DNA from: UBA1479 sp040216635
GTDB taxonomy: Bacteria; Pseudomonadota; Alphaproteobacteria; Rhodospirillales; Casp-alpha2
NCBI GenBank assembly: GCA_040216635.1
Contig: JAVJOU010000026.1
Location: 372,001 to 436,000 of the forward strand
Length of the DNA stretch: 64,000 bases
Reading direction: 5' to 3'
In this document: one piece after another, positions 19,552 to 28,519 of the stretch
How the letters are laid out: each line of letters opens with the position of its first letter
Position numbering within the stretch: the first letter of the stretch is position 1
Program-made: the position numbers and the translations under genes
The notes under the pieces: model-generated
The model's input: the letters and a program-made list of their open reading frames with translations, nothing else
What the model was told of the DNA's origin: nothing
The model's database searches: none

Positions 19552-20142
19552 TCAATTATCCGCCGTTACCAAGCCCAATTCTATCTCAAGGGCGCCGCAA
19601 AGCATCTGACCGAGTGTAATATGCATTTCCTGGATGCGCGCTGTGGTATCGGACGGCACGATCAACAAGGGGTCGGCCAGTCCGACCATCTGGCCGCCGT
19701 CCTTGCCGCTTAGGCCCGTTGGGATCAAGCCTTTGGCCGCGGCAACCTTCAGGCCCTCCAGAATGTTGGGGCTTTGGCCCGAGGTGGAAATGGCCAGGGC
19801 CACGTCACCGGGCCGCCCGATCGCCTGGATCTGGCGGGCAAACAATTGATCGAAGCCAAGGTCGTTGCCGCAGGCCGTCAACGCGGAGGTGTCGGTGGTC
19901 AAGGCGACCGCTGCGATGGGTGCGCGGTCGGTTTTGTAACGGACGGTCAGTTCCGTCGCCAAATGCTGACAGTCGGCGGCGCTGCCGCCGTTGCCGAAAA
20001 ACAGAATTTTCCCGCCCTGTTTCAAGGACGTGGTGCAGACATCGACAAGGGCGCGGAAAGGGCCGGGCAAGGCTTTGCGCGTTGCCTGGGCGACGGCGTC
20101 GTGCTCTTCCATTTCACTATTAAAAAAGGCGCTTAAATCCAT
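19552..20142 (-). CDS. gmhA: Sedoheptulose-7-phosphate isomerase
   Basis: Converts D-sedoheptulose 7-phosphate to D-glycero-D-manno-heptose 7-phosphate, the first step to ADP-heptose for LPS. The SIS-domain protein has FFGNGGSAADCQHLATEL, ALTTDTSALTACGND and AISTSGQSPNILEGL, and 196 residues is the family length. The gene sits between the UDP-glucuronate decarboxylase gene (30 bp upstream) and hldE (2-bp gap or overlap depending on the hldE start), so the three form one transcription unit. Confidence 0.96.
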   Translation of the reverse strand: MDLSAFFNSEMEEHDAVAQATRKALPGPFRALVDVCTTSLKQGGKILFFGNGGSAADCQHLATELTVRYKTDRAPIAAVALTTDTSALTACGNDLGFDQLFARQIQAIGRPGDVALAISTSGQSPNILEGLKVAAAKGLIPTGLSGKDGGQMVGLADPLLIVPSDTTARIQEMHITLGQMLCGALEIELGLVTADN

Positions 20143-20172
20143 GTGTCTACGTCCAAATGCTCCGTGATTTAT

Positions 20173-21114
20173 TCAAAGGACGGAGCGAAAATAATCGATG
20201 GTTTTATCCAGGCCGTCTTCAAGCGCGATGGTCGGCTCCCATCCCAGCTTGGTTTTGGCCAGGGTAATGTCGGGGCAGCGCTGCATGGGGTCGTCCTGGG
20301 GCAGGGGCATCTTGACGATCTTGGATTTGGCGCCCGTTTTTTCGATCACCATTTCCGCCAGCTCAAGGATCGTGAATTCGCCCGGGTTGCCCAGGTTGAC
20401 GGGGCCCGTGACCTCGTCCGGCGCGTTCATCAGGCGCATCAGCCCATCGACCAGGTCATTAACATAACAAAACGACCGTGTCTGGCCGCCGTCGCCGTAA
20501 AGGGTCAGGTCTTCGCCCTTGAGTGCCTGAACGATGAAGTTGGAGACCACGCGCCCGTCGTTGGGGTGCATGTTGGGGCCATAGGTGTTGAAGATGCGGG
20601 CCACCCGGATATTCAGGTTGTGCTGGCGGTAATAATCGAAAAACAGTGTTTCCGCGCACCGCTTTCCTTCGTCGTAACAGCCGCGCGGGCCGATCGGATT
20701 GACGCGCCCGCGGTAGTCCTCGGTCTGAGGGTGGATTTCCGGATCGCCGTATACTTCCGAGGTCGAAGCCTGAAGAATCTTGGCGTTGGTGCGCTTGGCC
20801 AGGCCCAGCATGTTGATGGCGCCGTGGACCGAGGTTTTGGTCGTCTGCACGGGATCGTATTGGTAATGCACGGGCGATGCCGGGCAGGCCAGGTTGTAGA
20901 TTTCATCAACCTCGACATAGAGCGGGAAGGTCACATCATGACGCATGACCTCGAAATGAGGATGGTCCAGCAGGTCCAGGATGTTGTCCTTGGAGCCGGT
21001 ATAGAAATTATCGGCGCAGATCACGCCGGCACCTGATTCCAGCAGGCGCGCGCAAAGGTGCGAGCCGATAAATCCCGCCCCGCCCGTGACGAGGATGGTT
21101 TTGCGTAGGGCCAT
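20173..21114 (-). CDS. UDP-glucuronate decarboxylase (UDP-xylose synthase type, SDR)
   Basis: Extended short-chain dehydrogenase/epimerase expected to turn UDP-glucuronate into UDP-xylose with bound NAD+. The 313-residue protein has the NAD motif TGGAGFIGSHL, the YNLACPASPVHYQ segment that distinguishes UXS enzymes from epimerases, the STSEVYGDPEIHPQ loop and the catalytic YDEGKR (YxxxK). It leads the gmhA-hldE unit, so the product probably feeds LPS or another surface polysaccharide. The ATG at 21114 has no clear ribosome site. A dTDP-glucose dehydratase is less likely from these motifs. Confidence 0.9.
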   Translation of the reverse strand: MALRKTILVTGGAGFIGSHLCARLLESGAGVICADNFYTGSKDNILDLLDHPHFEVMRHDVTFPLYVEVDEIYNLACPASPVHYQYDPVQTTKTSVHGAINMLGLAKRTNAKILQASTSEVYGDPEIHPQTEDYRGRVNPIGPRGCYDEGKRCAETLFFDYYRQHNLNIRVARIFNTYGPNMHPNDGRVVSNFIVQALKGEDLTLYGDGGQTRSFCYVNDLVDGLMRLMNAPDEVTGPVNLGNPGEFTILELAEMVIEKTGAKSKIVKMPLPQDDPMQRCPDITLAKTKLGWEPTIALEDGLDKTIDYFRSVL

Positions 21115-21438
21115 TAAAAGGTCATCCGTTCTGATTTAGCCGCTTTTTGGGGCTAAAAACCGCCAACTCCGCGCATTTTATAGCCCTTCAAGTGTTAAGA
21201 AACCGTCGCTTATGGCGCCCAATCACCCGTCAGGTCAAGCCGCCAGGGATAAACTCTGGCGCACGGGCGGGTTGCCATTCCAAGCACCGGAAATGAAATG
21301 ACTTTTTTAACGTTTTCCTTTTAGCATGCCGGGACTTGCCATAAGGGCAAAAACGGCACGTATCGGGTGGGGAACCTGTACGGGCCGCCGAAATCGGGCG
21401 TCCGTCAAGGTCGGGGCCCAGGGGCGTACGGGAGCATC
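21115..21438. promoter_or_regulatory. Divergent intergenic region with small inverted repeats
   Basis: 324 bp between the minus-strand LPS sugar unit and the plus-strand GGDEF-EAL-like pair. No gene is evident. It holds short inverted repeats: TTTAGCC/GGCTAAA (21135-21157), GCCAG...CTGGC (21242-21260) and TTGCC-ATAAG-GGCAA (21336-21350), with an AT-rich stretch around 21300-21325. These could be operators or leader structures; none has a T-run typical of a terminator on the relevant strand. Confidence 0.4.
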
Positions 21439-22710
21439 ATGGCCGAGATTCCTTCACCGGATAACCTCGAAGAAAAACTTCTGCTGGACCGCCTCAACCG
21501 CATGGAGGCGGGCGGCACCGGCTATTATGCCGTGCATCTGCATCTCTCCGACCTGAAAAGCGCCAACCGCAAGCCCCATTTCATCCGCCTGGCGGCGCGC
21601 AATTTCGATGTCCTGACCAATCAGCACGAAGCGACCCTGTTCCAGATGAAGAACGCGGATCAGATCCTGTTGTGCCATAACGTGCCGGTCAACGAGGCCG
21701 AGGTGCCGGTCGAAAAGGTCCGCGCCCTGTTTTCCGAAGACCCGCTGTCCCATATCGACGAGACGGGACTGGCCGAAGACCGCCTATCGACATGGTATGA
21801 CCTGTCGGAACAGGACGATTTCCGCTCTTTCGTGCGGGTTCTGGGCACCCTGGTGCTGGAAGCCGAGGAAACCGTCAAGCGCGAAGCGGCCGAGCAGGTC
21901 GCACAACAGAAATCCGTGGGCCAGCCGCTTACGGCACAGCACCTGACGGCGCTGTCCCAGGTTCTGCCGAAGGTTCCGATCGATGATCTGATCCGCGAAC
22001 AACTATGCCTGCACATCGGCGCCAACGGGCCCGAGGGCGTGCTGTTCCGCGAACACTTCATTTCCATCGGTGATCTGAAAAAACGCATTGCTCCCGGGGT
22101 CAACCTGTTCTCGTCCATCTGGCTGTTTCAGTTCCTGACTGAAACCTTGGATCGGGTGATCCTGTCCAACATGTCCGGGCGCAACTTCGAGAAAATGAAC
22201 GAGCCGATCAGCCTGAATCTGAATGTCGGCACGGTTCTGTCGCGCGATTTCCAGAATTTCCACCGCGCCGTTTCCGGCCACGAGGAACAGGTCGTGATCG
22301 AAATGCAGGTGATCGACATCTTTTCCGATGTCGATGCCTTTCATATCGCGCGCAACATGCTGCAACAGAACGGCTACCGCGTGCTGGTCGACGGCATTTC
22401 GCCCGTTTCCATGCAGTTCTTCGACCCGGCGGTGCTGGAGGCCGATTTCATCAAGATCGGCTGGGGCAAGGAATTCGTCAACGAGGACGAAGAGGACAGC
22501 AAGGTCGAGGACCTGCGCCGCATCATTCGCGATGCCGGCAAGGAATCGATCATTCTGTCCAGGGTCGATTCCGAAGACGCCATTCAGTGGGGTTTGAACC
22601 TGGGCATCACCCGGTTCCAGGGCTTCCTGATGGACCGGTTGATCGACGCCGTGCGTTCGCAGGGACGGCGCGCGCGGATCAAGAAACAACGCGCCCAGGC
22701 GGCTGGCTAA
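21439..22710 (+). CDS. Degenerate GGDEF-EAL-like protein, first of a tandem pair
   Basis: A 423-residue cytoplasmic protein with no named family that I can assign with certainty. Residues about 12-105 resemble a worn-down GGDEF fold (YYAVHLHLSDLKSANRK, then LFQMKNADQILLC and VEKVRALFSEDPL). A charged helical stretch follows (about 125-200). Residues 205-415 resemble an EAL fold (ISLNLNVGTVLSRDF, VVIEMQVIDIF, GYRVLVDGIS, ADFIKIGWG, ITRFQGFLMD). The catalytic EAL, DDFG and AEGVE motifs are all absent, so c-di-GMP hydrolysis is unlikely and a binding or scaffolding role is more likely. ATG 21439 follows GGGAG; an earlier ATG at 21367 is less likely. The next gene is a clear paralogue. Confidence 0.65.
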   Translation: MAEIPSPDNLEEKLLLDRLNRMEAGGTGYYAVHLHLSDLKSANRKPHFIRLAARNFDVLTNQHEATLFQMKNADQILLCHNVPVNEAEVPVEKVRALFSEDPLSHIDETGLAEDRLSTWYDLSEQDDFRSFVRVLGTLVLEAEETVKREAAEQVAQQKSVGQPLTAQHLTALSQVLPKVPIDDLIREQLCLHIGANGPEGVLFREHFISIGDLKKRIAPGVNLFSSIWLFQFLTETLDRVILSNMSGRNFEKMNEPISLNLNVGTVLSRDFQNFHRAVSGHEEQVVIEMQVIDIFSDVDAFHIARNMLQQNGYRVLVDGISPVSMQFFDPAVLEADFIKIGWGKEFVNEDEEDSKVEDLRRIIRDAGKESIILSRVDSEDAIQWGLNLGITRFQGFLMDRLIDAVRSQGRRARIKKQRAQAAG

Positions 22711-22751
22711 GCCCGGGCAACATTTAGGACGGAACAGGACAGAGCGGATAC

Positions 22752-24062
22752 ATGGCGACGGCGCCCGAAACCCAGAAATCGATGCCCAGTCAGGAGAATC
22801 TCCTGCTGGACTACGTGCGCCGTTTGGAAAAGCACCGCGACGAACGCCATGTCGTGCATGTTCATCTGTCCCAGTTGCGTCCGTTCAACCGCCGTGAACA
22901 GCATATCCGGGCGGCGACTTCCAGCTTCGATCCCCTGATCAGCGAAATGTCGGGCCAGTTGTTCGCCCTGCGCAATGCGGACCTGATTTTCGTCTTCAAA
23001 TCGGAAGCCAAGCCGCAGGTCGAAACCGTGGTCCAGAAAGTGCGTTTTCTGTTTTCCGACGACCCCCTGATCGCCGAAGCGGAAACCCATGAACGCCCCT
23101 TCGCGACCTGGTATGACGCCCACGAGGAATATGACGAGGTTCTGCGCGTGGCGCGGGACCTGGCCGACGAGGAAGAAGAACGCCAGACCAAGGTGCGCTC
23201 GCGCATGGATGCGCGGTCCCAGCTTCGCGCCAAGCAGCAGCAGGGCGAGCCCTTGACGCCGGATGTGCTGGCCCGGGTCGAGGATGCGCTCGGCCGGGCC
23301 GATTTGTCGAACTACGTGCGCCGGCAGTTTGTCTGCCGGGTCGATGAAAAACTGATTCCGGAACAGGAATTTTCCGAGCTGTTCATCTCCATCAGCGACC
23401 TGCGTGAAACCTTGATGCCGGGGGTTAACCTGACTTCCAACCGCTGGCTGTTCTATCACCTGACGGAAACGCTGGATAAGCGCATGCTGTCCATGCTGTC
23501 CAAAACCGACGCGATCACCATCTCGGGCGAGATTTCCATCAACGCCAACGTCAAGACCCTGCTGTCCGACGATTTTCAGATATTCGACGACAATGTTTCG
23601 GCCTCGCGCCGGGGGGCCATGGTGATCGAATTGCAGAAGGAAGATATTTTCTCGGACCTGTCGGCCTTTCTGATCGCGCGCGAATACGTGCAGGAACGCG
23701 GCTACCGTGTGCTGCTGGATGGGCTGACCATGCAGACCATGTCGCTGGTCGACCGGGAAAAACTGGGCTGCGACCATGCCAAGCTGATCTGGAACCCGGC
23801 GCTCGCCGATTCCGGTGAAGAGGTCAAGGACCGATTGCGGGAAATGGCAGAATCCGGGGGGGGCGGCAAGATGATCATGTGCCGCTGTGATACCCGTGAG
23901 TCCGTGGAATTCGGCCGCTCGGTCGGGATCGACCGGTTCCAGGGCCGGTACGTCGAAGGCCTGATCGCCGAAGACGGCCGGCGCCGCGATCTGCTGAAAT
24001 TGAAGCACCGCATTCAGCGCGGCACCTCGCCCGACGATGACGAAGAGGAAATGGTGGAATAA
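22752..24062 (+). CDS. Degenerate GGDEF-EAL-like protein, second of a tandem pair
   Basis: A 436-residue paralogue of the gene 41 bp upstream; segments align along the whole length (HVVHVHLSQLRPFNRR, LFALRNADLIFVF, KVRFLFSDDPL, LMPGVNLTSNRWLF, ISINANVKTLLSDDFQIF, MVIELQKEDIFSDL, GYRVLLDGL, GIDRFQGRYVEGL). As in its partner the residues that would bind metal and cyclic di-GMP in a working EAL domain are missing. The linker (about residues 135-185) is highly charged and likely coiled. The C-terminus is acidic (DDDEEEMVE). Tandem retention of two divergent copies suggests that they act as a hetero-pair. Confidence 0.65.
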   Translation: MATAPETQKSMPSQENLLLDYVRRLEKHRDERHVVHVHLSQLRPFNRREQHIRAATSSFDPLISEMSGQLFALRNADLIFVFKSEAKPQVETVVQKVRFLFSDDPLIAEAETHERPFATWYDAHEEYDEVLRVARDLADEEEERQTKVRSRMDARSQLRAKQQQGEPLTPDVLARVEDALGRADLSNYVRRQFVCRVDEKLIPEQEFSELFISISDLRETLMPGVNLTSNRWLFYHLTETLDKRMLSMLSKTDAITISGEISINANVKTLLSDDFQIFDDNVSASRRGAMVIELQKEDIFSDLSAFLIAREYVQERGYRVLLDGLTMQTMSLVDREKLGCDHAKLIWNPALADSGEEVKDRLREMAESGGGGKMIMCRCDTRESVEFGRSVGIDRFQGRYVEGLIAEDGRRRDLLKLKHRIQRGTSPDDDEEEMVE

Positions 24063-24124
24063 GCCGCAAAACCTGAACGGCCGCCCTGATTTTGCGGCAG
24101 CTCAAAATCCAGGTGGCCGGCACG

Positions 24125-25144
24125 TTATTCTTCCGCACCCTTGCCGCTAACCCCCGCAGATTCGAACGTCGCCATGCCCTGATGGCAGGCCAGGGCCGCG
24201 CGTACCAGACCGACCGCCAGAACAGCACCCGAGGCTTCGCCCAAACGCATGCCCAACTGCAGCAACGGCGTCATGCCCATTTTTTCCAACAACCCAGCAT
24301 GGCCGGGCTCCGCCGACATATGGGCGGCCCGGCAGTGGTCAAGGGCATCGGCGCGTTGTTTCTGCAAACAGGCGGCGGCGGCACAGGCCACGAACCCGTC
24401 CAGCAGCACGGGCGTGTTTTGGCGGCGGGCCGCGGTGACGGCCCCCGCCATGGCGGCAAGTTCCCGCCCGCCCAGGGCGCGCATCACGCTTAAGCCATCC
24501 ATGCACGCAGCCGCATTCATTGCCTGGGCCTGTTCGATCACGCGGGCCTTGACGGCGATGCCGTCCGCTTCCAGGCCCGTGCCCGGTCCGGCCCAGTCCG
24601 CCCCCTTGCCGCCGAACAGGCCTAAGCAGACGGCGGCGGCGGCGGTCGTATTGGCGATGCCCATCTCGCCGATGCACAGCAGGTCCGCATCCGCTGCGAC
24701 GGCTTCGGCGCCGATGCGGAACGCGGCTTCGAAATCTTCCTCCGTCATGGCGGGGCCTTGGGTGAAATCGGCCGTGGGCCGGTCCAGGTCCAGCGGCACG
24801 ACGGCCAGGTCCACGCCGAACGCGCGGCACAACTGATTTACGGCGGCTCCGCCCGCTTCGAAGTTGGCGACCATCTGGACCGTCACTTCCGGTGGAAAGG
24901 CGGAAACGCCCTGCGCCGCCACGCCGTGGTTGCCCGCGAATACCAGGGCCTGAACCGCTTCGGCCCGGGGCATTGGACGTCCCTGCCATCCGGCCAGCCA
25001 TTCGGTCAGTTCTTCCAGCCGGCCGAGGGAGCCCGCCGGCTTGGTCAGTTGGGCCTCGCGTGCGCGTACGGCCGCCTGGGTGTCGGTATCGGGGCCGGGC
25101 AGGTCTTTCAGCATGTCGTGGGCGGACAGTCGGGAGGGGGGCAT
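24125..25144 (-). CDS. cobT: Nicotinate-nucleotide-dimethylbenzimidazole phosphoribosyltransferase
   Basis: Activates the lower ligand of cobalamin: transfers the phosphoribosyl group of nicotinate mononucleotide to dimethylbenzimidazole to give alpha-ribazole phosphate (CobT in Salmonella naming, CobU in Pseudomonas naming). Marks are LTKPAGSLGRLEEL near the start, VFAGNHGVAAQGVSAFP, GEMGIANTTAAAAV, LDGFVACAAAA and the catalytic glutamate in LGMRLGEASGAVLAV. Start choice is uncertain: the frame is open to 25237, but family members begin about 12 residues before the SAHDMLKDLPG segment, so I used the ATG at 25144 (339 residues). It diverges from cobS. Confidence 0.93.
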   Translation of the reverse strand: MPPSRLSAHDMLKDLPGPDTDTQAAVRAREAQLTKPAGSLGRLEELTEWLAGWQGRPMPRAEAVQALVFAGNHGVAAQGVSAFPPEVTVQMVANFEAGGAAVNQLCRAFGVDLAVVPLDLDRPTADFTQGPAMTEEDFEAAFRIGAEAVAADADLLCIGEMGIANTTAAAAVCLGLFGGKGADWAGPGTGLEADGIAVKARVIEQAQAMNAAACMDGLSVMRALGGRELAAMAGAVTAARRQNTPVLLDGFVACAAAACLQKQRADALDHCRAAHMSAEPGHAGLLEKMGMTPLLQLGMRLGEASGAVLAVGLVRAALACHQGMATFESAGVSGKGAEE

Positions 25145-25301
25145 GGGCGTGTCTTCGGGCATCAGGCTATCCGGATTGTGGTCGTCGTCGGGGTGAGTTT
25201 GGGGCAGGGACTTGTGTCCTTGCGCGGCGTCGGTCACATATAACGCAATCGACAGTCGATGGCGCGGGATTTCCCGGCCGTTCTTTATAAGGAGCGCTTC
25301 A

Positions 25302-26114
25302 TTGGCGGCGGAACATCCGGAACCCGAGACCGAACCCCAGGCGTCAGCCCCTTGGCGGCCCTGGTCGGATGTGGGGATCGCGCTTACTTTTCTGACGCGC
25401 CTGCCCGTTCCCGCCCGCCCCGATCACGGGGCGGGGGCTTTGGCCCGTGCTGGATGGGCGTTTCCCCTGGCGGGTGTACTTGCCGGCGGTGTGGGGGCAG
25501 CGGTCATTATGGTGACGGCCGGGTCGGGCCTACATCCTTTGGCGGCCGCGTTTCTGGCCTTGGGCGCCATGACCATCCTGACCGGTGCATTGCACGAAGA
25601 TGGCCTGGCGGATTTCGCCGACGGCCTGGGGGTTTCGGGCCGTGACCGCCGGTTGGAAGTCATGCGCGATTCCCGCATCGGCGCTTTCGGCGTGTTGGCC
25701 CTTGTGTTCGCAACGGGCTTGAAGGTCACGGCGCTGGCATCTTTGGCCGGGCCGGGCATGGCGGCCCTGGCCCTGATCGCGGCGGCGGGTCTGTCCCGCG
25801 CGGTCATGGTGCCGACGATGTATGCCTTGCCTGCCGCCCGCGCGGACGGCTTGGCCCAGGGGGCAGGCCGCCCGCCTTTGTGGGTGGCGGGTCTGGCAAT
25901 TGCCTTGGGTCTTGCGGTTCTGATGCCGTTATGGCCGCTGGTCGGCAGCGATGTGATCACGATTGCGGCGGCGGGCCTGGCGGCGGGGTTGTTCGCCTGC
26001 TGGGCCATGAATGCGGCGGTCGGCGGACATACGGGCGACACCTTGGGCGCCCAGCAACAATTGGTAGAAATCGCGGTGTATGTCGCCGCGGCCACGGCGG
26101 AGATCAGCCTTTGA
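25302..26114 (+). CDS. cobS: Adenosylcobinamide-GDP ribazoletransferase (cobalamin synthase)
   Basis: Inner-membrane enzyme that joins adenosylcobinamide-GDP to alpha-ribazole (phosphate), the last assembly step of B12 (CobV in Pseudomonas naming). The family signature is GALHEDGLADFADGLGVSGRD with its acidic metal ligands, followed by LEVMRDSRIGAFGVLAL and several membrane helices between residues 60 and 265. The start is a TTG at 25302, supported by AAGGAG 7 bp upstream (25289-25294), giving 270 residues. The stop overlaps the cobC start. Confidence 0.93.
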   Translation: MAAEHPEPETEPQASAPWRPWSDVGIALTFLTRLPVPARPDHGAGALARAGWAFPLAGVLAGGVGAAVIMVTAGSGLHPLAAAFLALGAMTILTGALHEDGLADFADGLGVSGRDRRLEVMRDSRIGAFGVLALVFATGLKVTALASLAGPGMAALALIAAAGLSRAVMVPTMYALPAARADGLAQGAGRPPLWVAGLAIALGLAVLMPLWPLVGSDVITIAAAGLAAGLFACWAMNAAVGGHTGDTLGAQQQLVEIAVYVAAATAEISL

Positions 26115-26785
26115 CGACAAAACCAACAAACGACGTGACCCGCTGGTGGTGGGTGCGCCACGCGCCCGTGCCCTCGGTGGTCGGCACCATATACGGCGGC
26201 AACGACGTGCCCTGCGATGTGTCGGACCGGGATAGCTTCCGCGCCCTGGCCGGGGCCCTGCCCGGCGATGCCTTATGGCTGACCAGCCATTTGTCGCGCA
26301 CCCATAAGACGGCCCAGGCGATCCGTGAGGAAGGCTTGGCGTTTCCCGCCCCCATCGTCGAAGAACACCTGGGCGAACAATCGTTCGGCGACTGGCAGGG
26401 CTCGACCTGGGATGAAATGGAGGCCCGCGATCCGGATGCCTTCACCAAGTTCTGGGAAACGCCCGCCCGGTCCCGCCCGCCGGGCGGCGAAAGCTTCGCC
26501 GATCTGATGGCCCGCGTGTCCGGGGTGATCGACCGTTATACGGAAAGCCATGCGGGACAGGACATCGTCGCCGTGACCCATGGCGGCACGATCCGCGCGG
26601 CCATGGCGCATTCCTTAGGTTTAGCGCCGGAAGGCGGCATGTCCTTCACCGTATCGACCTTGTCGGTCACCTGTCTGGAGCATGTCGCGGGCGGGTTGCT
26701 GCGCGGGCGCGGTGGGGCCTGGCGGATCGTGCGGGTCAACACGCCGCCCCATGCGCTGGGCGTCACCGTCAAGGGCGGGCATTGA
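26111..26785 (+). CDS. cobC: Alpha-ribazole phosphatase / histidine phosphatase
   Basis: Histidine-phosphatase superfamily enzyme likely to dephosphorylate alpha-ribazole 5'-phosphate or the cobalamin phosphate (Salmonella-type CobC, unrelated to Pseudomonas CobC). The phosphohistidine motif is WWWVRHAPV near residue 15, with LTSHLSRTHKTAQAI and the second histidine in VAVTHGGTIRAAMAH. I start at the TTG at 26111 overlapping the cobS TGA; a GTG at 26135 is an alternative. 224 residues. The final TGA is itself overlapped by a 50-bp palindromic repeat. Confidence 0.88.
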   Translation: MTTKPTNDVTRWWWVRHAPVPSVVGTIYGGNDVPCDVSDRDSFRALAGALPGDALWLTSHLSRTHKTAQAIREEGLAFPAPIVEEHLGEQSFGDWQGSTWDEMEARDPDAFTKFWETPARSRPPGGESFADLMARVSGVIDRYTESHAGQDIVAVTHGGTIRAAMAHSLGLAPEGGMSFTVSTLSVTCLEHVAGGLLRGRGGAWRIVRVNTPPHALGVTVKGGH

Positions 26786-26833
26786 CGCAAATCCCGAGCG
26801 GATCGAATCCAGATCCGCGACGACGATTTGCGC
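26784..26833. repeat. 50-bp palindromic dispersed repeat, copy 1
   Basis: An imperfect palindrome with outer arms GCAAATC/GATTTGC and inner arms GCGGATC/GATCCGC around GAATCCA. It matches positions 45322-45371 in reverse complement at 49 of 50 bases. It starts inside the cobC stop codon and ends 27 bp before the cobU start, so any transcript through cobC-cobU would carry it as a hairpin. It resembles REP/BIME-type elements. Confidence 0.85.
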
Positions 26834-26860
26834 AATATTTTTAGTAGTAATGGAACATCA

Positions 26861-27394
26861 ATGAATGATTTTTTTCCTCTTGTGACCTTGATCTTGGGCG
26901 GGCAGCGTTCCGGCAAAAGCCGGTTGGCGGAAACCCTGATCGAGGATGCGGCCGGCGGCGGGCTGTACCTGGCCACGGCCCAGGCACGGGACGGTGAAAT
27001 GACCGACCGCATCGCTGCCCACCGGGCGCGGCGCGGCCCCGATTGGGACACCATCGAAGAGCCCCTGGATATCCTGGAACAGATCAGGGAGCACGCCGCC
27101 GCCGACCGACCCGTTCTGGTCGATTGCGTGACCCTTTGGCTGTCCAACCTGATGGAAGCGGGCCGTGATCCCGATGCCGAAGCCGAATCCCTGGCCCGCG
27201 GGCTCGACGGGCTTGCCGGGCCGGTGGTGTTCGTTTCCAACGAGGTCGGGCTCGGCGTTATCCCGGCCAACGCCTTGGCGCGGGCATTCGCCGATGCGGC
27301 GGGCCGGGTCAATCAACGGCTGGCTCAGCGGGCCGACCGTGTGCTATTCACGGTGGCCGGGCTGCCCCTGGTGCTCAAGGGCCGCCCCCTTTGA
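26861..27394 (+). CDS. cobU: Adenosylcobinamide kinase / guanylyltransferase
   Basis: Phosphorylates adenosylcobinamide and transfers GMP to it, producing the substrate of CobS (CobP in Pseudomonas naming). P-loop GGQRSGKSRLAE lies near residues 12-23, the guanylylated histidine is expected in IAAHRARRG, and the segments DCVTLWLSNL and VSNEVGLGVIP are family hallmarks. ATG 26861 gives 177 residues, the normal size; the ribosome site is weak. A 50-bp palindromic repeat sits immediately upstream. Confidence 0.94.
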   Translation: MNDFFPLVTLILGGQRSGKSRLAETLIEDAAGGGLYLATAQARDGEMTDRIAAHRARRGPDWDTIEEPLDILEQIREHAAADRPVLVDCVTLWLSNLMEAGRDPDAEAESLARGLDGLAGPVVFVSNEVGLGVIPANALARAFADAAGRVNQRLAQRADRVLFTVAGLPLVLKGRPL

Positions 27395-27425
27395 CGTTAA
27401 TGCTGAACAGGATACCCCACGTATT

Positions 27426-28448
27426 ATGAAAATCCCCGCCACCGTGATCACCGGTTTCCTCGGCGCCGGCAAGACGACCTTGATCCGCCACCTTATGGAA
27501 AATGCGGGCGGGCGGCGCATTGCCTTGGTGATCAACGAGTTCGGGGACCTGGGCGTGGACCGCGAGGTCATCAACGGCTGCGCCATCGAAGGCTGCGCCG
27601 AAGACGACGTGGTCGAGCTGGCCAACGGCTGCATCTGCTGCACGGTGGCGGACGATTTCCTGCCGACCATGGAAATGCTGCTGGACCGGCCCGAGCCGCC
27701 GGACCACATCGTGATCGAGACCTCGGGTCTGGCCCTTCCCAAGCCGCTGGTCAAGGCGTTCACCTGGCCGGAAATCCGTGCCCGCGTCACCGTCGACGGG
27801 GTGATTGCCGTGGTCGATGCCCCGGCTGTCGCGGCGGGCCGGTTTGCCCATGATCCGGGTGCCGTCGACCGGCAACGCGAAGCGGACGACAACTTGGACC
27901 ACCATTCCCCCCTGGAAGAAGTGTTCGAAGACCAGCTTCTATCCGCCGACATGGTGCTGTTGAACAAATCGGATTTGACCGATGCCGCGGGTCTTGCCGC
28001 CGCGCGGGGAATTGTCGAAGCCGAACTGCCGCGTCAGGTGAAGATCGTCGAAACCCGCCACGGCCGTCTGGATGCGGATATCCTTCTGGGCCTTAAGGCC
28101 GGGGCCGAGGATGATTTGGATGCGCGGCCGTCCCATCACGAAGATCATGACGACCACGATCACGACGATTTCGAAAGCTTCGAGGTTCAGTTGACCGGCG
28201 ATGCCGACCCGGATGCCCTGAAGGCCCGGATCGAAGCCGCCGCCCGCGACCATGATATCCTGCGGGTGAAGGGCTTCGTCCATGTGGCGGGCAAGCCACG
28301 CCGCCATGTGATCCAGGGCGTGGGTGGGCGCATCAACGGCTATTACGACCGGCCCTGGATGGACGGCGAGGCACGGGAAAGCCGCTTGGTCGTGATCGGT
28401 CAGCGGGGACTGGACCAAGCCGCCATCGCGCGCGCGCTGCAGGGATAA
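27426..28448 (+). CDS. cobW: Cobalamin biosynthesis protein CobW (G3E GTPase)
   Basis: Metal-binding GTPase thought to deliver cobalt for the aerobic cobaltochelatase CobNST. The sequence has P-loop GFLGAGKTTLIRHL at residues 10-23, the metal-binding GCICC motif near 75, ETSGLALPKPL, the guanine-specificity NKSD and a His/Asp-rich loop HHEDHDDHDHDD before the C-terminal CobW_C domain. ATG 27426 gives 340 residues. It follows cobU by 31 bp and is followed by cobN after 71 bp, which supports a role with the chelatase rather than with zinc homeostasis. Confidence 0.93.
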   Translation: MKIPATVITGFLGAGKTTLIRHLMENAGGRRIALVINEFGDLGVDREVINGCAIEGCAEDDVVELANGCICCTVADDFLPTMEMLLDRPEPPDHIVIETSGLALPKPLVKAFTWPEIRARVTVDGVIAVVDAPAVAAGRFAHDPGAVDRQREADDNLDHHSPLEEVFEDQLLSADMVLLNKSDLTDAAGLAAARGIVEAELPRQVKIVETRHGRLDADILLGLKAGAEDDLDARPSHHEDHDDHDHDDFESFEVQLTGDADPDALKARIEAAARDHDILRVKGFVHVAGKPRRHVIQGVGGRINGYYDRPWMDGEARESRLVVIGQRGLDQAAIARALQG

Positions 28449-28519
28449 TTCGCCGCTCGGGCATATCCCGCAGAACACCTATATAAAAGACCGCAGCATT
28501 CGAAACAGCGGAGCCCATC

